Numbered from the stretch's first letter, positions 47,957-57,152 are shown. The stretch is 64,000 bases of DNA from Verrucomicrobiota bacterium (GCA_017305195.1 JAFKMU010000041.1:98342-162341); one strand, 5' to 3'. Numbers and translations: made by a program. Notes: generated by a model not told the origin, from the sequence alone.

Positions 47957-50541
47957 ATCCCGGTATTAGCCTGCTCTGCGGCGCTGTTCTAGCCGCGACG
48001 ATCTGCATGCCGGAGTCATCGTTTGGCAAAGACGCATGGGAGTTGAAGATCATTCCTGGTGTCCCATCGGGCGTTTCCTTTGTGGATGAAAAGGCGGACT
48101 ATCGCCTGGTCGTAAAAGCTGCTTCAAAGCAAGCCGGGCCGGTGACTCTGGAGGTGGCAGTCAAAACGCCAGGAGCCACGGAGCGGAGCGAAAGTTGGGA
48201 GATGTCTTTGACCGGGGAGGAGAGCGTGGAAAAGGTTATTTCGCTTCCGACCTCGGCGCGGGGCTATTGGTCGCTGCGTGCCAGCCTTGCCGACCAATCC
48301 GGAAAGAAGCTGGCCCAAAAGGAAAGCGCGCTCGCCGTCGTGGCCCGGCCAGCCAACTACGGACGGATGGATGCTGATAGCTTCTTTGGCAGCATGTTCA
48401 ACCGCGATCCTGAGGCAGGCCAGCGAATCGGGATTAAATACGAAAGACAAATGGCGGCCTGGAGCTGGCTTGCCCCTTCACCAGACACCTATGCATGGGA
48501 GCTTCTCGACCGGAGATTGGATTTGATGCAGCAGCACGGGACGAGCGTCGTTTTGGTGATACGCCCCGAAATGGCTCCCAAATGGGCGGAGTGGAAATCA
48601 CTCGAGGAGCTTGCTTCCTCGCAGTTCCTTCCCGCGTATCGCAAGTTTGTACGGGATGTCGTGGAGCGATACGGACACCGGGTGCAGGCCATCGAGCTCG
48701 TGAATGAACCTGATCTCGACTGCGCCCGCGACGCATCGGGGAAAATGACGCCAGCCGAGATTTACGCCATCCTACTGGCCGAGGGATACAAGGCCGCAAA
48801 AAGTGCGGCCCCGGACCTTCCGATCATCGGCCTCGATGTGAGCGGCGTGGATTTTCCGGCCCTGAAGTTCTGTCGGGAAGTGCTCGCAAAAGACGCAGGC
48901 AGCCTCGATATCATCGGCGGGCATCCCTACACCTCGACCCGCTATATCGGAGGAGGCGCTCGTGCGGAATCGCCCGACGACATTGATACCGCGCAGCGCA
49001 TCGGAAAGATGGGGGCTCTCATGGAAAGCCATGGCCTGAAACCGCGGATCTGGCCGACCGAGTTTGGGTGGGCTCTTTACAAGGACGAATCCATGGCGTC
49101 GCCTGCGGCGGAAACTCTCGCTGCGTACGTGGCGCAGGCTCTCGCTCTGGCGCGCTCGGTGCCGACCGTGGGAAAGCTCTTTTGGTTTTCCTGGTATTTC
49201 CCCGGGTACGAGGGCGGAGGATTTTCTTATGGTCTCTTTCGCGGGACCGAACTGGAGGAGCTCTTCCCAACTCCAGGAGCCGTCGCCCTTGCCACCACCG
49301 CCCGCTTTCTCGACAAGGTATCTTTTGTTCACAAGGTAAAGCTCGGCGATCTGGTGACCGGCCTGCGATTTCTGGACACTCAGACCAGCGAGGGGATCTT
49401 TGTGCTCTGGCTTGGCGCACCCAAGGCTGCGGGTGGCGAGGTGACGATTTTGATGCCCTCAGGGCTGATGAATGATGCCGAGGTGAATGACGGCTATGGC
49501 CGGCCGCAGCAGGGACCCCTGCTGGTGCGTGAGATGCCCGTTTTCATCAGGGTGCCGGGTTCTGCCGCTGAGGGATTTGAAAAGGCGTTGCGTACCGCGA
49601 AGATCGAGGCAAAGGAGCGGTTGTTCGTGGATGCGGCCTATTTGTCCGGTCCTGCCGAGGCGACCATAGTGGCTGCCAACAACAGCGGCGCTCCGGTGTC
49701 GGTAAAGATCTTTCCCAAGGATCAACCGACATTGGGGCTGTCTCGACGGCTGGCTCCGGGGCGCGCCAGTATCGTTTTGCCCTTGGGTGATCTGCCGCCC
49801 GGTCGGGTTTCGTTACCGATGATTTTGATGGAGGAGGCCAGCGGTCGGAGGACGGAATTTGTCCTAGATTACGATGTGACTCCTGTTCCTGCGCTGAGGG
49901 CGGTTCACATCGACGGCCGACTGGATGAGACGACGGCATTGGCGGGAGTGAGCGCCGAGCGGCGCGAGTCTATACTCCCAGCCGACCCGGGAGTGGACTG
50001 GAAAGGGCCCGATGACCTGTCTATGAAGGTATGGACCGCGTCCACTGCCTCGGGACTCTACCTCGCCATCAGGGTGACCGATGATGTCATGGCTGAAAAT
50101 CCGCCGGATGCCTCCCAGTTTTGGACGAAGGACTCTCTCCAGATTGCGTGGGACATGAGCAATCACTCCGATGTCGGCTATGATGATCATTGTCTTGAAA
50201 TCGGAATTTTCCAGACAGCGGACGGACCGGAAATAAAGGAGACGTTTCCCAAGATGGAACGCCGTTCCGATATTCCGGCGGCGATTCGCAGAGAAGACAA
50301 GGTCACCTCGTACGAGTTGCTCGTGCCATGGAGCGCTCTCGGCCTGAAGGAGGCGCCTTCCGCAGCGGTCTTTCGCATGAACATCGTCGCCAATGACAGC
50401 GACGGAATGCAGCGCAAGTGCTGGGTAGGTCTGTCCCCCGGCATCGGCGAAGGCAAGCGGCCATCCGCCTTCCGGCAATGGATGATCAATCAGCCGGAAT
50501 CCGCTACTGAGAATAAACCCCAATCGAAGTCCGCACCATGA
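47953..50541 (+). CDS. Secreted clan-A glycoside hydrolase with C-terminal CBM9-like domain
   Basis: A 862-aa protein with a signal peptide (to about residue 25). A beta-sandwich (about 30-135) precedes a TIM-barrel of GH5/GH39/GH-A type: acid/base Glu252 in IELVNEPDLD, nucleophile Glu370 in IWPTEFGWALY, with IIGGHPYTSTR between. From about 650 on, a CBM9-like domain: AVHIDGRLDE, LYLAIRVTDDVM, FWTKDSLQIAWD, YELLVPWSALGL. The specific family is not determined. It would cut polysaccharide outside the cytoplasm. ATGA overlaps both neighbours. Confidence 0.82.
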   Translation: MNPGISLLCGAVLAATICMPESSFGKDAWELKIIPGVPSGVSFVDEKADYRLVVKAASKQAGPVTLEVAVKTPGATERSESWEMSLTGEESVEKVISLPTSARGYWSLRASLADQSGKKLAQKESALAVVARPANYGRMDADSFFGSMFNRDPEAGQRIGIKYERQMAAWSWLAPSPDTYAWELLDRRLDLMQQHGTSVVLVIRPEMAPKWAEWKSLEELASSQFLPAYRKFVRDVVERYGHRVQAIELVNEPDLDCARDASGKMTPAEIYAILLAEGYKAAKSAAPDLPIIGLDVSGVDFPALKFCREVLAKDAGSLDIIGGHPYTSTRYIGGGARAESPDDIDTAQRIGKMGALMESHGLKPRIWPTEFGWALYKDESMASPAAETLAAYVAQALALARSVPTVGKLFWFSWYFPGYEGGGFSYGLFRGTELEELFPTPGAVALATTARFLDKVSFVHKVKLGDLVTGLRFLDTQTSEGIFVLWLGAPKAAGGEVTILMPSGLMNDAEVNDGYGRPQQGPLLVREMPVFIRVPGSAAEGFEKALRTAKIEAKERLFVDAAYLSGPAEATIVAANNSGAPVSVKIFPKDQPTLGLSRRLAPGRASIVLPLGDLPPGRVSLPMILMEEASGRRTEFVLDYDVTPVPALRAVHIDGRLDETTALAGVSAERRESILPADPGVDWKGPDDLSMKVWTASTASGLYLAIRVTDDVMAENPPDASQFWTKDSLQIAWDMSNHSDVGYDDHCLEIGIFQTADGPEIKETFPKMERRSDIPAAIRREDKVTSYELLVPWSALGLKEAPSAAVFRMNIVANDSDGMQRKCWVGLSPGIGEGKRPSAFRQWMINQPESATENKPQSKSAP

Positions 50542-51275
50542 AACCCGCTACGAATCGCCGCCCAAGATCTCTACACCTCCTTTCGATGGGGGTGCTGAGC
50601 ATTGTTTTGACTCCTGTTATGCATGCACAGGAGTTCAAAGAAGACTTCTCTACTGTCCAGAGCCGCACACCTCTGGAAAACGTCGAGGGCTGGAAGTTTC
50701 ATTTTGGCCAGCCGAATGGTGCTGCCGCAGACGTCGCGGCAGGTTACTCCGGGCCTGGCGTGAGACTTTTCGGGAAATCCTCTTATCGTCTGACCATCCC
50801 TAAAGAGATCGCTTCCTCTCTGAAAGAAAGCACAAAGGAATTTCGGATCAAGGTGCGGGTAATGGCGGAAAACGATGGGTATGGCATCATCCAGATCATG
50901 CTGGCAGCGAATGACGGAGTTCACGCTTTCTCAGTGTGTTTCAATGGGGGAGATTCCGACGGCATCGGCAACAACTTCCTCCAGGTTTCCTCGGGAGGAG
51001 ACGACTGGTCCCGGATTCAGTTTGAGAACTACATGGAAGCCAATTGGGAGAAGGAAGTCTGGTATGATGTCGTTATTTCCGAAATCTCGGAAGACGGCTC
51101 CGCAAAAGTGACGGTACGCGAAGCCGGGGAAGGAAGGATGCTCATCGAAAACGTTCCGATCACCGCAAGTGGGAAAGGGAAACTGCCGACCCTCGATGCC
51201 ATCATCATTGGAAACCGCGCAGCGGCGAAGGAGTTTGATATCGACGATATCTCCCTGGCTCCTGCGAAAGACTAA
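50538..51275 (+). CDS. Secreted jelly-roll (concanavalin-like) protein
   Basis: A 245-aa protein with a signal peptide (about 1-30, LSMGVLSIVLTPVMHAQ). The body (FKEDFSTVQSRTPLENVEGW, FRIKVRVMAENDGYGIIQIM, VWYDVVISEISEDGSAKVTV, IDDISLAPAKD) has the strand pattern of LamG/concanavalin-type carbohydrate-binding or hydrolase folds. No catalytic residues are evident. It is the last gene of the plus-strand sugar operon, overlapping the glycoside hydrolase by 4 nt. Confidence 0.7.
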   Translation: MKPATNRRPRSLHLLSMGVLSIVLTPVMHAQEFKEDFSTVQSRTPLENVEGWKFHFGQPNGAAADVAAGYSGPGVRLFGKSSYRLTIPKEIASSLKESTKEFRIKVRVMAENDGYGIIQIMLAANDGVHAFSVCFNGGDSDGIGNNFLQVSSGGDDWSRIQFENYMEANWEKEVWYDVVISEISEDGSAKVTVREAGEGRMLIENVPITASGKGKLPTLDAIIIGNRAAAKEFDIDDISLAPAKD

Positions 51276-51318
51276 ATGTTCAGTCCCGGAGAGCCTGTAA
51301 TTGCTTCCGCGAAGCAAA

Positions 51319-51409
51319 TGGCGGAAGGGGTGGGATTCGAACCCACGGACCCTTTTGGGGTCGCACGATTTCGAGTCGTGTGCCTTAAACCGGACTCAGC
51401 CACCCTTCC
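51319..51409 (-). tRNA. tRNA-Ser(CGA)
   Basis: A class II tRNA read on the minus strand. Acceptor arms GGAAGGG and CCCTTCC pair, the D-arm region is GGCTGAGTCCGG, the anticodon stem CACGA/TCGTG encloses the loop CTCGAAA (anticodon CGA, codon UCG), a long variable arm follows, and the T-loop is TTCGAAT. The CCA end is encoded. A TTGCTTC-CGC-GAAGCAA hairpin (51301-51317) lies just downstream. From 51410 to 51657 I see no gene. Confidence 0.97.
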
Positions 51410-51657
51410 TAAAGAGGACGGGGAGTATTGCTCAGGCGGGAGGGTTTGTCCAGCGCCCTGCGGAGGATTTTTCTGGGTGGTTCTTCGGGCTTTTTCCCCT
51501 GGAGCAGAATAAATTCCATCTGAAGCCGATGCTCGGAGGCGGTGAGGGCCGCCCGGGAGCGTCGGTCGCTCGGGCGGGATGCATCCCTGCATCCTCTTCG
51601 CAACCACCGCTCCATCTCGCCTAGCCGATCAGCGGCTGCATCCTGATGCTGTCCGCC

Positions 51658-52743
51658 CTAAAAGATGTGCTTCGCGCCCATCCAGGCAATGAAGAGGCCC
51701 AAAACGAGGAGGATGGCGCTGGAGAAATAGGGGGCGCGGGCCGCCGCCGAGGAGAACCACGAGAATCTCTTTGTGGCATGCTGGACTCCCCAGGCGGCGG
51801 CAGCGCCGACGGAGACCATGGTCAGGGCCAGGCCGAAGCTGAAGCACGCGACAAGGGTGAAACCGAGGATGAATTGCTTCAGCTGCAGGCAGACGAGCAA
51901 GACGGTGATGGCGGCGGGGCAGGGGAGCAGGCCGCCCGTGAGGCCGAAAAGCACGATCTGGCCGGTGGTGACGTGGCGGTTGCGGAATCGCCGGGCGATG
52001 TCGGCTGCGTGTTCGCGTTCATGCGCATCCTGAAAGCCGCCGTCGGAGACGTCGAGGTGCTCAGGTTCCTCGAAGGCAAAGCTGTAGGCCTCGCCGGAGG
52101 GTTCCAGATGAAGGCGGGCGGTGAAAGCGTGGGGTTCCGGCAATTCCGCGGTGGCCTCCCAGTATTCTCCGGACCGGGTGAAATGGTAGCTCTCGCGCGA
52201 GTCGTCCGGGCGGGAGACCTCTACGGTGGGAGCGATGGCTTGCGTGAGCGGAGCATACACCCGGAATCGGGGAGGCACGCCGTCCTCATGGATGCAGAGC
52301 TCGATTTCGCCGAGGTGGGTGGACACCACTTGACCGCCATGGGGACGGCTGCCGCCTTCTCCATGATGGTGGTGATGGTCGTGATGCGCGGCCTCAAGCT
52401 GATCGCGGCGGGTGCGCCAGAACATCCACGCGGCCAGACCGATGATGATGATGCCGGAGACAAGCTGGAAATAGGGCTCGGTGGTTTCCACATCCCACTG
52501 CGAGCCGAAATGCAGCGCTGTGGCCGCCAGCAGCCAGATGACGAAGGAATGGGAAATCGCGGCCGAAAGTCCCAGGAGTACGGCCTGGGCGATGGTGCCC
52601 CGGATCGCGATGATAAAGGCGGCCATCATGGTCTTGGAATGGCCGGGCTCCAGGCCATGCAGGATGCCGAGGAGTATGGCGGTCGGGATGAAGAACCACG
52701 CGCTGGCCGTTCCTTGCGTGATCAATTCCTGAAATGAGGTCAC
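51658..52743 (-). CDS. rcnA: Nickel/cobalt efflux permease, RcnA type
   Basis: A 361-aa membrane protein. The GTG at 52741-52743 gives VTSFQELITQGTASAWFFIP, which aligns with the start of E. coli RcnA. Diagnostic motif LGILHGLEPGHSKTMMAAF is in the first membrane pair, and a His-rich loop (AAHHDHHHHHGEGG, about residues 112-125) precedes a long periplasmic or cytoplasmic insert. A second NiCoT-like motif is GGLLPCPAAITVLL. It exports Ni(II)/Co(II). Divergent from the sensor gene. Confidence 0.92.
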   Translation of the reverse strand: MTSFQELITQGTASAWFFIPTAILLGILHGLEPGHSKTMMAAFIIAIRGTIAQAVLLGLSAAISHSFVIWLLAATALHFGSQWDVETTEPYFQLVSGIIIIGLAAWMFWRTRRDQLEAAHHDHHHHHGEGGSRPHGGQVVSTHLGEIELCIHEDGVPPRFRVYAPLTQAIAPTVEVSRPDDSRESYHFTRSGEYWEATAELPEPHAFTARLHLEPSGEAYSFAFEEPEHLDVSDGGFQDAHEREHAADIARRFRNRHVTTGQIVLFGLTGGLLPCPAAITVLLVCLQLKQFILGFTLVACFSFGLALTMVSVGAAAAWGVQHATKRFSWFSSAAARAPYFSSAILLVLGLFIAWMGAKHIF

Positions 52744-52750
52744 GCAAGGG

Positions 52751-52772
52751 ATATACCCCCTCCCCCTATATT
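52751..52772. promoter_or_regulatory. Candidate RcnR/CsoR-family operator
   Basis: ATATA, two C5 tracts separated by T, then TATAT: a G/C tract bordered by AT-rich arms. This is the layout of CsoR/RcnR/InrS binding sites. It lies 8 nt upstream of the rcnA start and 51 nt before the sensor gene, so one bound tetramer could cover both promoters. Confidence 0.6.
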
Positions 52773-52823
52773 GTGCAACCTCGTGCTGGCGTAATCTTTT
52801 CTGCACGGTAAGATCATGCGGCG

Positions 52824-53111
52824 ATGTCGAAGGATTTGCATCACCATCCCGAGGAGGAAACCAGAGCGCTGAAGGCGCGGTTGCGCCGGATCGTCGGTCA
52901 GCTCAATGGCATCGAGCGCATGCTCGAGGCGGATCGGGATTGCGCGGATGTGCTGATGCAACTCGTCTCGGCGCGGAAGGCACTCAAGTCGCTTTCCGAA
53001 AAGGTTGTGACCATCCACATGCACAACTGCATCAAGGGCGCCCAGCATCCGGAGGAGGGCAGGCGACGCCTGCGCGAACTCCTCTCCGTGCTGGAGCGAT
53101 ACGTCGAGTAG
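52824..53111 (+). CDS. CsoR/RcnR-family metal sensor, InrS-like
   Basis: A 95-aa all-helical DUF156 repressor: ALKARLRRIVGQLNGIERML, then a metal site made of Cys40 (DRDCADVL), His65 and Cys69 (TIHMHNC), and N-terminal HHH at 6-8. The C-H-C set with 25- and 4-residue spacing is that of CsoR and InrS, whereas RcnR has His in place of the last Cys. N-terminal His plus C-H-C is what the nickel sensor InrS uses, so with rcnA next door nickel is the likely signal. Confidence 0.87.
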   Translation: MSKDLHHHPEEETRALKARLRRIVGQLNGIERMLEADRDCADVLMQLVSARKALKSLSEKVVTIHMHNCIKGAQHPEEGRRRLRELLSVLERYVE

Positions 53112-53135
53112 GCGCTGCCAAAGATCAGCAGCGCC
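53111..53135 (+). terminator. Possible terminator hairpin after the metal sensor
   Basis: GGCGCTGC (53111-53118) pairs with GCAGCGCC (53128-53135) across a 9-nt loop. No T run follows, so it may be a weak or factor-dependent terminator. Confidence 0.4.
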
Positions 53136-53153
53136 GTGGCGGGGCAGCGACGG

Positions 53154-54380
53154 CTAGCTTTGCTGGCGTCTGCGCCGTGTAATGAAGACGAAAGTCGTTC
53201 CCATGGCGAGGCAGACCAAGGCTGCCGTCTGAGGCTCGGGGACGACGGTGAGGATCAGGTTGGTGTTGGAATCCGACAGGCTGAGCGTGCCGGTGTAGCC
53301 ATTGCCCAGGTCGACGCTCGTATTGGCTCCCAATGTTCCCGAGATCGTGGAGGCGGTATCGAAGAGGACATACACACCAGCCCCGAAACCGGATAGCGTG
53401 GTGAAGGAGAAGTCGGTTGCCTCCAGCAGGCCCGTGCCGATGTCCAGCGAGCCGCTGGTCAGCACGATCTGGTCAAAGGTCGAGCCGGGGGTGATGTTTG
53501 ACCCCAGTTCAAAGACGAATGCGCCTGTATTGGCACCTCCGATCGCCCCGGTCGTGTCCAGCGAGCCGGTGCCGAGGGCAAAGGCGAGGCTTTCCACGGA
53601 GGCTCCGCCGGAACCGCCGGCCGCCAGCTTCGCGCCGGAACCGAGTGTCACTCCCGAGTTGACTGCGGAGAGATCGATCGAGCCTGTTCCTCCAAGGATA
53701 CCCCCGGTGATGTTGTAGGCTGCGGCTGACGTCGTGCCGGAGCTCATCGTGTGGGTGCCGTTAATGAGGAGGGTGCCGGACGAAACGGTGGTCTGGCCGG
53801 TATAGGTATTACTGCCCGAGGAGGTCAGGATGCCGTTGCCGGTCTTTGTGATCTTGGTGATCTTTGTTGCATCGCCGTCGATGATGGCACCGTTGATACT
53901 GGTCGAGCCGTCTCCTGCGATGGCGATCGGCCCGGCACCGTTTGTATTCACGTGAAAAGTGGTGTTGATCGTGAGGGTGACGCCGCTCTTCACCGTGACG
54001 CTCGGAGCAGATCCTGACATGCGTGTGGCGTAGTTGCCGCCGATGGTGAGATTCTGCGTGGCTGCCGAAAGGTCCAGTGTGCCGACCGTGAGGGCGCCTC
54101 CCGTGGAGAGGGTGACGGCATGTCCGGGATCCTGGATGACCAATGCGCTAATCGTGAGGCCGCCCGTATTAATGGTACTCGTGGTATTAGCGAAGACGTT
54201 GTTGAAGATAATCCGGTCGGATGCGCTCGGAAGATTTACAGTCTCATTCGGTGGAGCGTAGGTGCCGGCAGTGCGCAGGCTCGATCCATTGTCTGCCTTG
54301 ATCAGGTCGGTCGCGTGCGTGGAGGGAATCCCTGCGGCAACGCTCAGAGCAAGGGCCAGCTTGGGGAAGGGGATCTTCAT
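53154..54380 (-). CDS. PEP-CTERM protein with autotransporter-type beta strands
   Basis: A 408-aa protein. Signal peptide ALSVAAGIPSTHA (to about residue 23). The body has repeated beta-helix-like strands, including the autotransporter-associated motif GNGILTSSGSNTYTGQTTVS with SGTLLINGT, and ILGGTGSIDL. The C-terminal sorting tag is VPEPQTAALVCLAMG followed by a hydrophobic segment and RRRRQQS. Verrucomicrobial genomes often carry many such proteins; exosortase is not in this window. Surface or matrix location is likely. Convergent with the metal sensor. Confidence 0.85.
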   Translation of the reverse strand: MKIPFPKLALALSVAAGIPSTHATDLIKADNGSSLRTAGTYAPPNETVNLPSASDRIIFNNVFANTTSTINTGGLTISALVIQDPGHAVTLSTGGALTVGTLDLSAATQNLTIGGNYATRMSGSAPSVTVKSGVTLTINTTFHVNTNGAGPIAIAGDGSTSINGAIIDGDATKITKITKTGNGILTSSGSNTYTGQTTVSSGTLLINGTHTMSSGTTSAAAYNITGGILGGTGSIDLSAVNSGVTLGSGAKLAAGGSGGASVESLAFALGTGSLDTTGAIGGANTGAFVFELGSNITPGSTFDQIVLTSGSLDIGTGLLEATDFSFTTLSGFGAGVYVLFDTASTISGTLGANTSVDLGNGYTGTLSLSDSNTNLILTVVPEPQTAALVCLAMGTTFVFITRRRRQQS

Positions 54381-54609
54381 GAGGGCACGGTATATCGTGT
54401 CGCCGGGAAATAGAAAGGGGCTCGCGGGTCAAGATTGTTCTTACCGTAGAATTTTCCGAGGTGTTCTATGCGTTGAATAAAGTTTGCGGGAGGCGTGTGC
54501 ATCCCGTGTTGCTCCCGGGGCGGGACTTGGGGTACCTGTGCGATTCGAGTAATACGCACAGGCTTCTTAAGCAGCCTTGGGCTCAATCTTATCCTAATAC
54601 CCTATTCGC

Positions 54610-56700
54610 ATGTCTTCATCGGTTTCGCCCCGTTCCCCGCTCATCCCGGGATTTTCAAAAATCCTTCACGGCGGAGATTACAATCCCGACCAGTGGCTGC
54701 ATGCTCCGGAGGTCATCGATGAGGACTTCCGGCTCATGGCGGTTTCCGGATGCAATACCTTCACTCTGGGGGTGTTTGCCTGGACGAGCTATGAACGCGA
54801 GGAAGGCGTTTTCGACTTTGGCTGGCTCGATCGCATTTTTGAGCGCATGGCCGAGCATGGGCACAAGGTGATCCTCGCCACTCCGAGCGGGGCCAAGCCT
54901 GCCTGGATGAGCCGGAAGTACCCGGAGATACGGCGCGTGAATGCGGCTGGTCTCCGCGAGCCGCACTGGCACCGGCACAATCACTGCTGGTCTTCGCCGG
55001 TTTACCGGGAGAAGGTCGGAGCCATCAATACGCAACTGGCCGCGCGGTATGGCCGCCATCCGGCCCTCGCGATGTGGCATGTCTCCAATGAACTCGGCAA
55101 TGACAGCCTCGACGGGCAGTGTTTTTGTCCGCTCTGCCTCGGGGAATGGCGGCTGTGGCTGGAGCGCAGGTACGAGACGCTGGAAAACCTGAATCGCTCC
55201 TGGTGGGCCTCCTTCTGGAGTCATGAGTTCACGGAGTGGGAGCAGATCGATCCGCGCGACTGGAGCATGGACAGCCTCTCGGTGGACTGGCTGCGGTTTC
55301 GCAACTGGCAGATCCAGGACTGGTATGAGTTTGAGGCGGAGACGCTCAGGCCGCTTTCTCCGGGCATTCCGGTCTCGACCAATTTCATGGGGGTGCATCC
55401 GTGGATCGACTATGCGGCCCTGGCGCGAAAGGTGGACTTTGTCATGGACGACCAGTACCCGGCCTACGAGATCGATGATCCCGGTTTGATCCGGTCGGCG
55501 GCCGCCGTGAGTTTCAAGGACAGCTTGTACCGCTGCTTCAAGCCGGACCGGCCCTGGATGCTCGTGGAAAGCTGCCCCGATGCTCCGCAATGGAAGGAGC
55601 GCATGCGCCCGAAGCCGGAGGCCGTGCATCAGCTGGAAATGCTCCAGGCGCTCGGCCACGGGGCGGAGGGCACGTGCTACTTCCAATGGCGCAAGGGGCG
55701 GGGCAGCCGGGAGAAGCTGCATGGAGCGGTCGTGGACCACTCCGGCCGCGAGGACGCACGGGTCTTTCGCAGCGTGACGGCGCTTTCCCGGAACTATGAA
55801 CGCCTGGCGCCGGTCCTCGGGTCGACGCCGCAGCGGGCGGGCGTCGGTCTGGTCTACGACTGGGAGGCTCGTTGGGGGATGGAGTTTTCAGAAGGCGCGG
55901 CCCGGGGAGGCCATGCGTACGAGACGGTGGCGGGTCAGCATTATTTCGCGTTTTGGGAGCAGTCGATTCCGGTGGATGTCTTTCCGAGCGAGGGGGATTT
56001 TTCCGCCTACAGGATGCTGATCCTGCCCCAGCTCTGGATGCTGAAGCCCGGTGTCGCGCGGCGGCTGGAGGCTTTTGTCGAGCAGGGTGGCATCCTGGTC
56101 GCCACCTCCTATCTGGGCGTCTGCGACGAGAGCAATCTGTGTTTCAACGGAGGGTGGCCAGGAGATGGCCTGATGAAGCTCTTCGGGCTTTGGAACGAGG
56201 AGTACGACACTCTGCCCGGCGGAGAGACGATCGAGATCGTTCCTGCCCGCGGCAACGCCCTGGGCCTGACGGGCAGCCTCACGGCAACCTCCCTGTGCGG
56301 CATCCTGCGCGACGTGGAGGCTGAGGTCGTGGCCACCTACGGCTCGGGAATGTTTGTCGGCACTCCGGCGATCACCGTACGCCGCCACGGGCAGGGCGAG
56401 GCATGGTATGTCGGTCCGCGCCTGGATGCAGAGGCGCTTGGGGCTTTTTACCGTCCGCTGGCCAGGAGGCTCGGGCTGGAAAAAGCCTGGGACGGGGAGC
56501 TTCCCCCCGGGATCTCGGCTCAGCGGCGTCTCGGCGATGGGGAGGACTATGTGTTTCTCGAAAACTTCACCCCGCGCTCTCAGACGATCGCGCTGGGAGG
56601 GCGTCGAGTGAGAGACCTGTTGACGGGCGGGATGCTTTCGGACGCATTGATCCTGCCTTCGGCGGGATCGACGGTGCTCGCTGTTCCGTCGTCGTATTGA
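54610..56700 (+). CDS. Beta-galactosidase, GH42 family
   Basis: A 696-aa cytoplasmic enzyme. GH42 start HGGDYNPDQWL, acid/base Glu161 in MWHVSNELGND, nucleophile Glu320 in WMLVESCPD, and the zinc cluster cysteines Cys126 (HNHC) and Cys171/173/176 (CFCPLC). The trimerisation domain (LGSTPQRAGVGLVYDWEARW, about 400 onward) and a C-terminal beta domain follow. No signal peptide. It stands alone, 230 nt from the divergent PEP-CTERM gene. Confidence 0.93.
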   Translation: MSSSVSPRSPLIPGFSKILHGGDYNPDQWLHAPEVIDEDFRLMAVSGCNTFTLGVFAWTSYEREEGVFDFGWLDRIFERMAEHGHKVILATPSGAKPAWMSRKYPEIRRVNAAGLREPHWHRHNHCWSSPVYREKVGAINTQLAARYGRHPALAMWHVSNELGNDSLDGQCFCPLCLGEWRLWLERRYETLENLNRSWWASFWSHEFTEWEQIDPRDWSMDSLSVDWLRFRNWQIQDWYEFEAETLRPLSPGIPVSTNFMGVHPWIDYAALARKVDFVMDDQYPAYEIDDPGLIRSAAAVSFKDSLYRCFKPDRPWMLVESCPDAPQWKERMRPKPEAVHQLEMLQALGHGAEGTCYFQWRKGRGSREKLHGAVVDHSGREDARVFRSVTALSRNYERLAPVLGSTPQRAGVGLVYDWEARWGMEFSEGAARGGHAYETVAGQHYFAFWEQSIPVDVFPSEGDFSAYRMLILPQLWMLKPGVARRLEAFVEQGGILVATSYLGVCDESNLCFNGGWPGDGLMKLFGLWNEEYDTLPGGETIEIVPARGNALGLTGSLTATSLCGILRDVEAEVVATYGSGMFVGTPAITVRRHGQGEAWYVGPRLDAEALGAFYRPLARRLGLEKAWDGELPPGISAQRRLGDGEDYVFLENFTPRSQTIALGGRRVRDLLTGGMLSDALILPSAGSTVLAVPSSY

Positions 56701-56730
56701 CGGACGACGGAACCGGTGGAGAAAAATGTC

Positions 56731-57051
56731 CTAGCTGCAGCAGCCGCCAGCCTTCATGGGAGAGGTCGAAGGAGCGTCCTTGAGGCTGCCGCAGGAGGAC
56801 ATATGCCTGCCCATGTAGGGATTTTGGACCGTGGTGGATTTTTGCACCCAATCGGCGCCCGCCATCGGGCAGGTGAAGACATGGTAACCGCTTTGCCTCG
56901 CCGCGAGTTTCTAGGCCTCGCTGCTCAGGGTGCGAAAGCTTTGGCGGGCCGCGTCGAGTGAGTTTGCCTTCGCCGCGCTGGAAGCGGGGATCGCGAACGG
57001 GCCGGTCTCCTGGGGGAGTTGGGCAGCGGCGGCCTTGGGGTTGGTTGTCAT
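56731..57051 (-). pseudogene. DUF3347-like gene interrupted by an in-frame TAG
   Basis: Reading minus from the ATG at 57049-57051 gives 46 codons (ending TLSSEA), a TAG at 56911-56913, then 59 codons in the same frame to a second TAG (56731-56733). The second part reads KLAARQSGYHVFTCPMAGAD, then WVQKSTTVQNPYMGRHMSSC, then a tail ending KAGGCCS. The YHVFTCPMA...W-Q...NPYMG..M..CG pattern is the hallmark of DUF3347, linked to CusB-type and copper-related envelope proteins. No frameshift is needed. It is best explained as a recent nonsense mutation; sequencing error or readthrough are alternatives. No signal peptide is seen. Confidence 0.7.
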
Positions 57052-57112
57052 GAGGGATTGCGAGACCGGTCTGACCTAAACCGTCGGAAAATCTCGCAGC
57101 ACGGCGGGCAAA

Positions 57113-57152
57113 AGCAAAAACTCCTGCCGGCGACATGCGCCGCTGGCAGGAG
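57113..57152 (-). terminator. Rho-independent terminator after the small lipoprotein
   Basis: On the minus strand CTCCTGCC (57145-57152) pairs with GGCAGGAG (57121-57128), with further pairing inside, followed by TTTTTGCTTTTG. It is 27 nt past the lipoprotein stop. Confidence 0.8.

Noticed and set aside
56911..56913. Selenocysteine or programmed recoding at the DUF3347-like stop
   Set aside because: The codon is TAG, not TGA, and no SECIS-type hairpin follows, so a nonsense mutation is simpler. Amber readthrough is kept only as a testable alternative.
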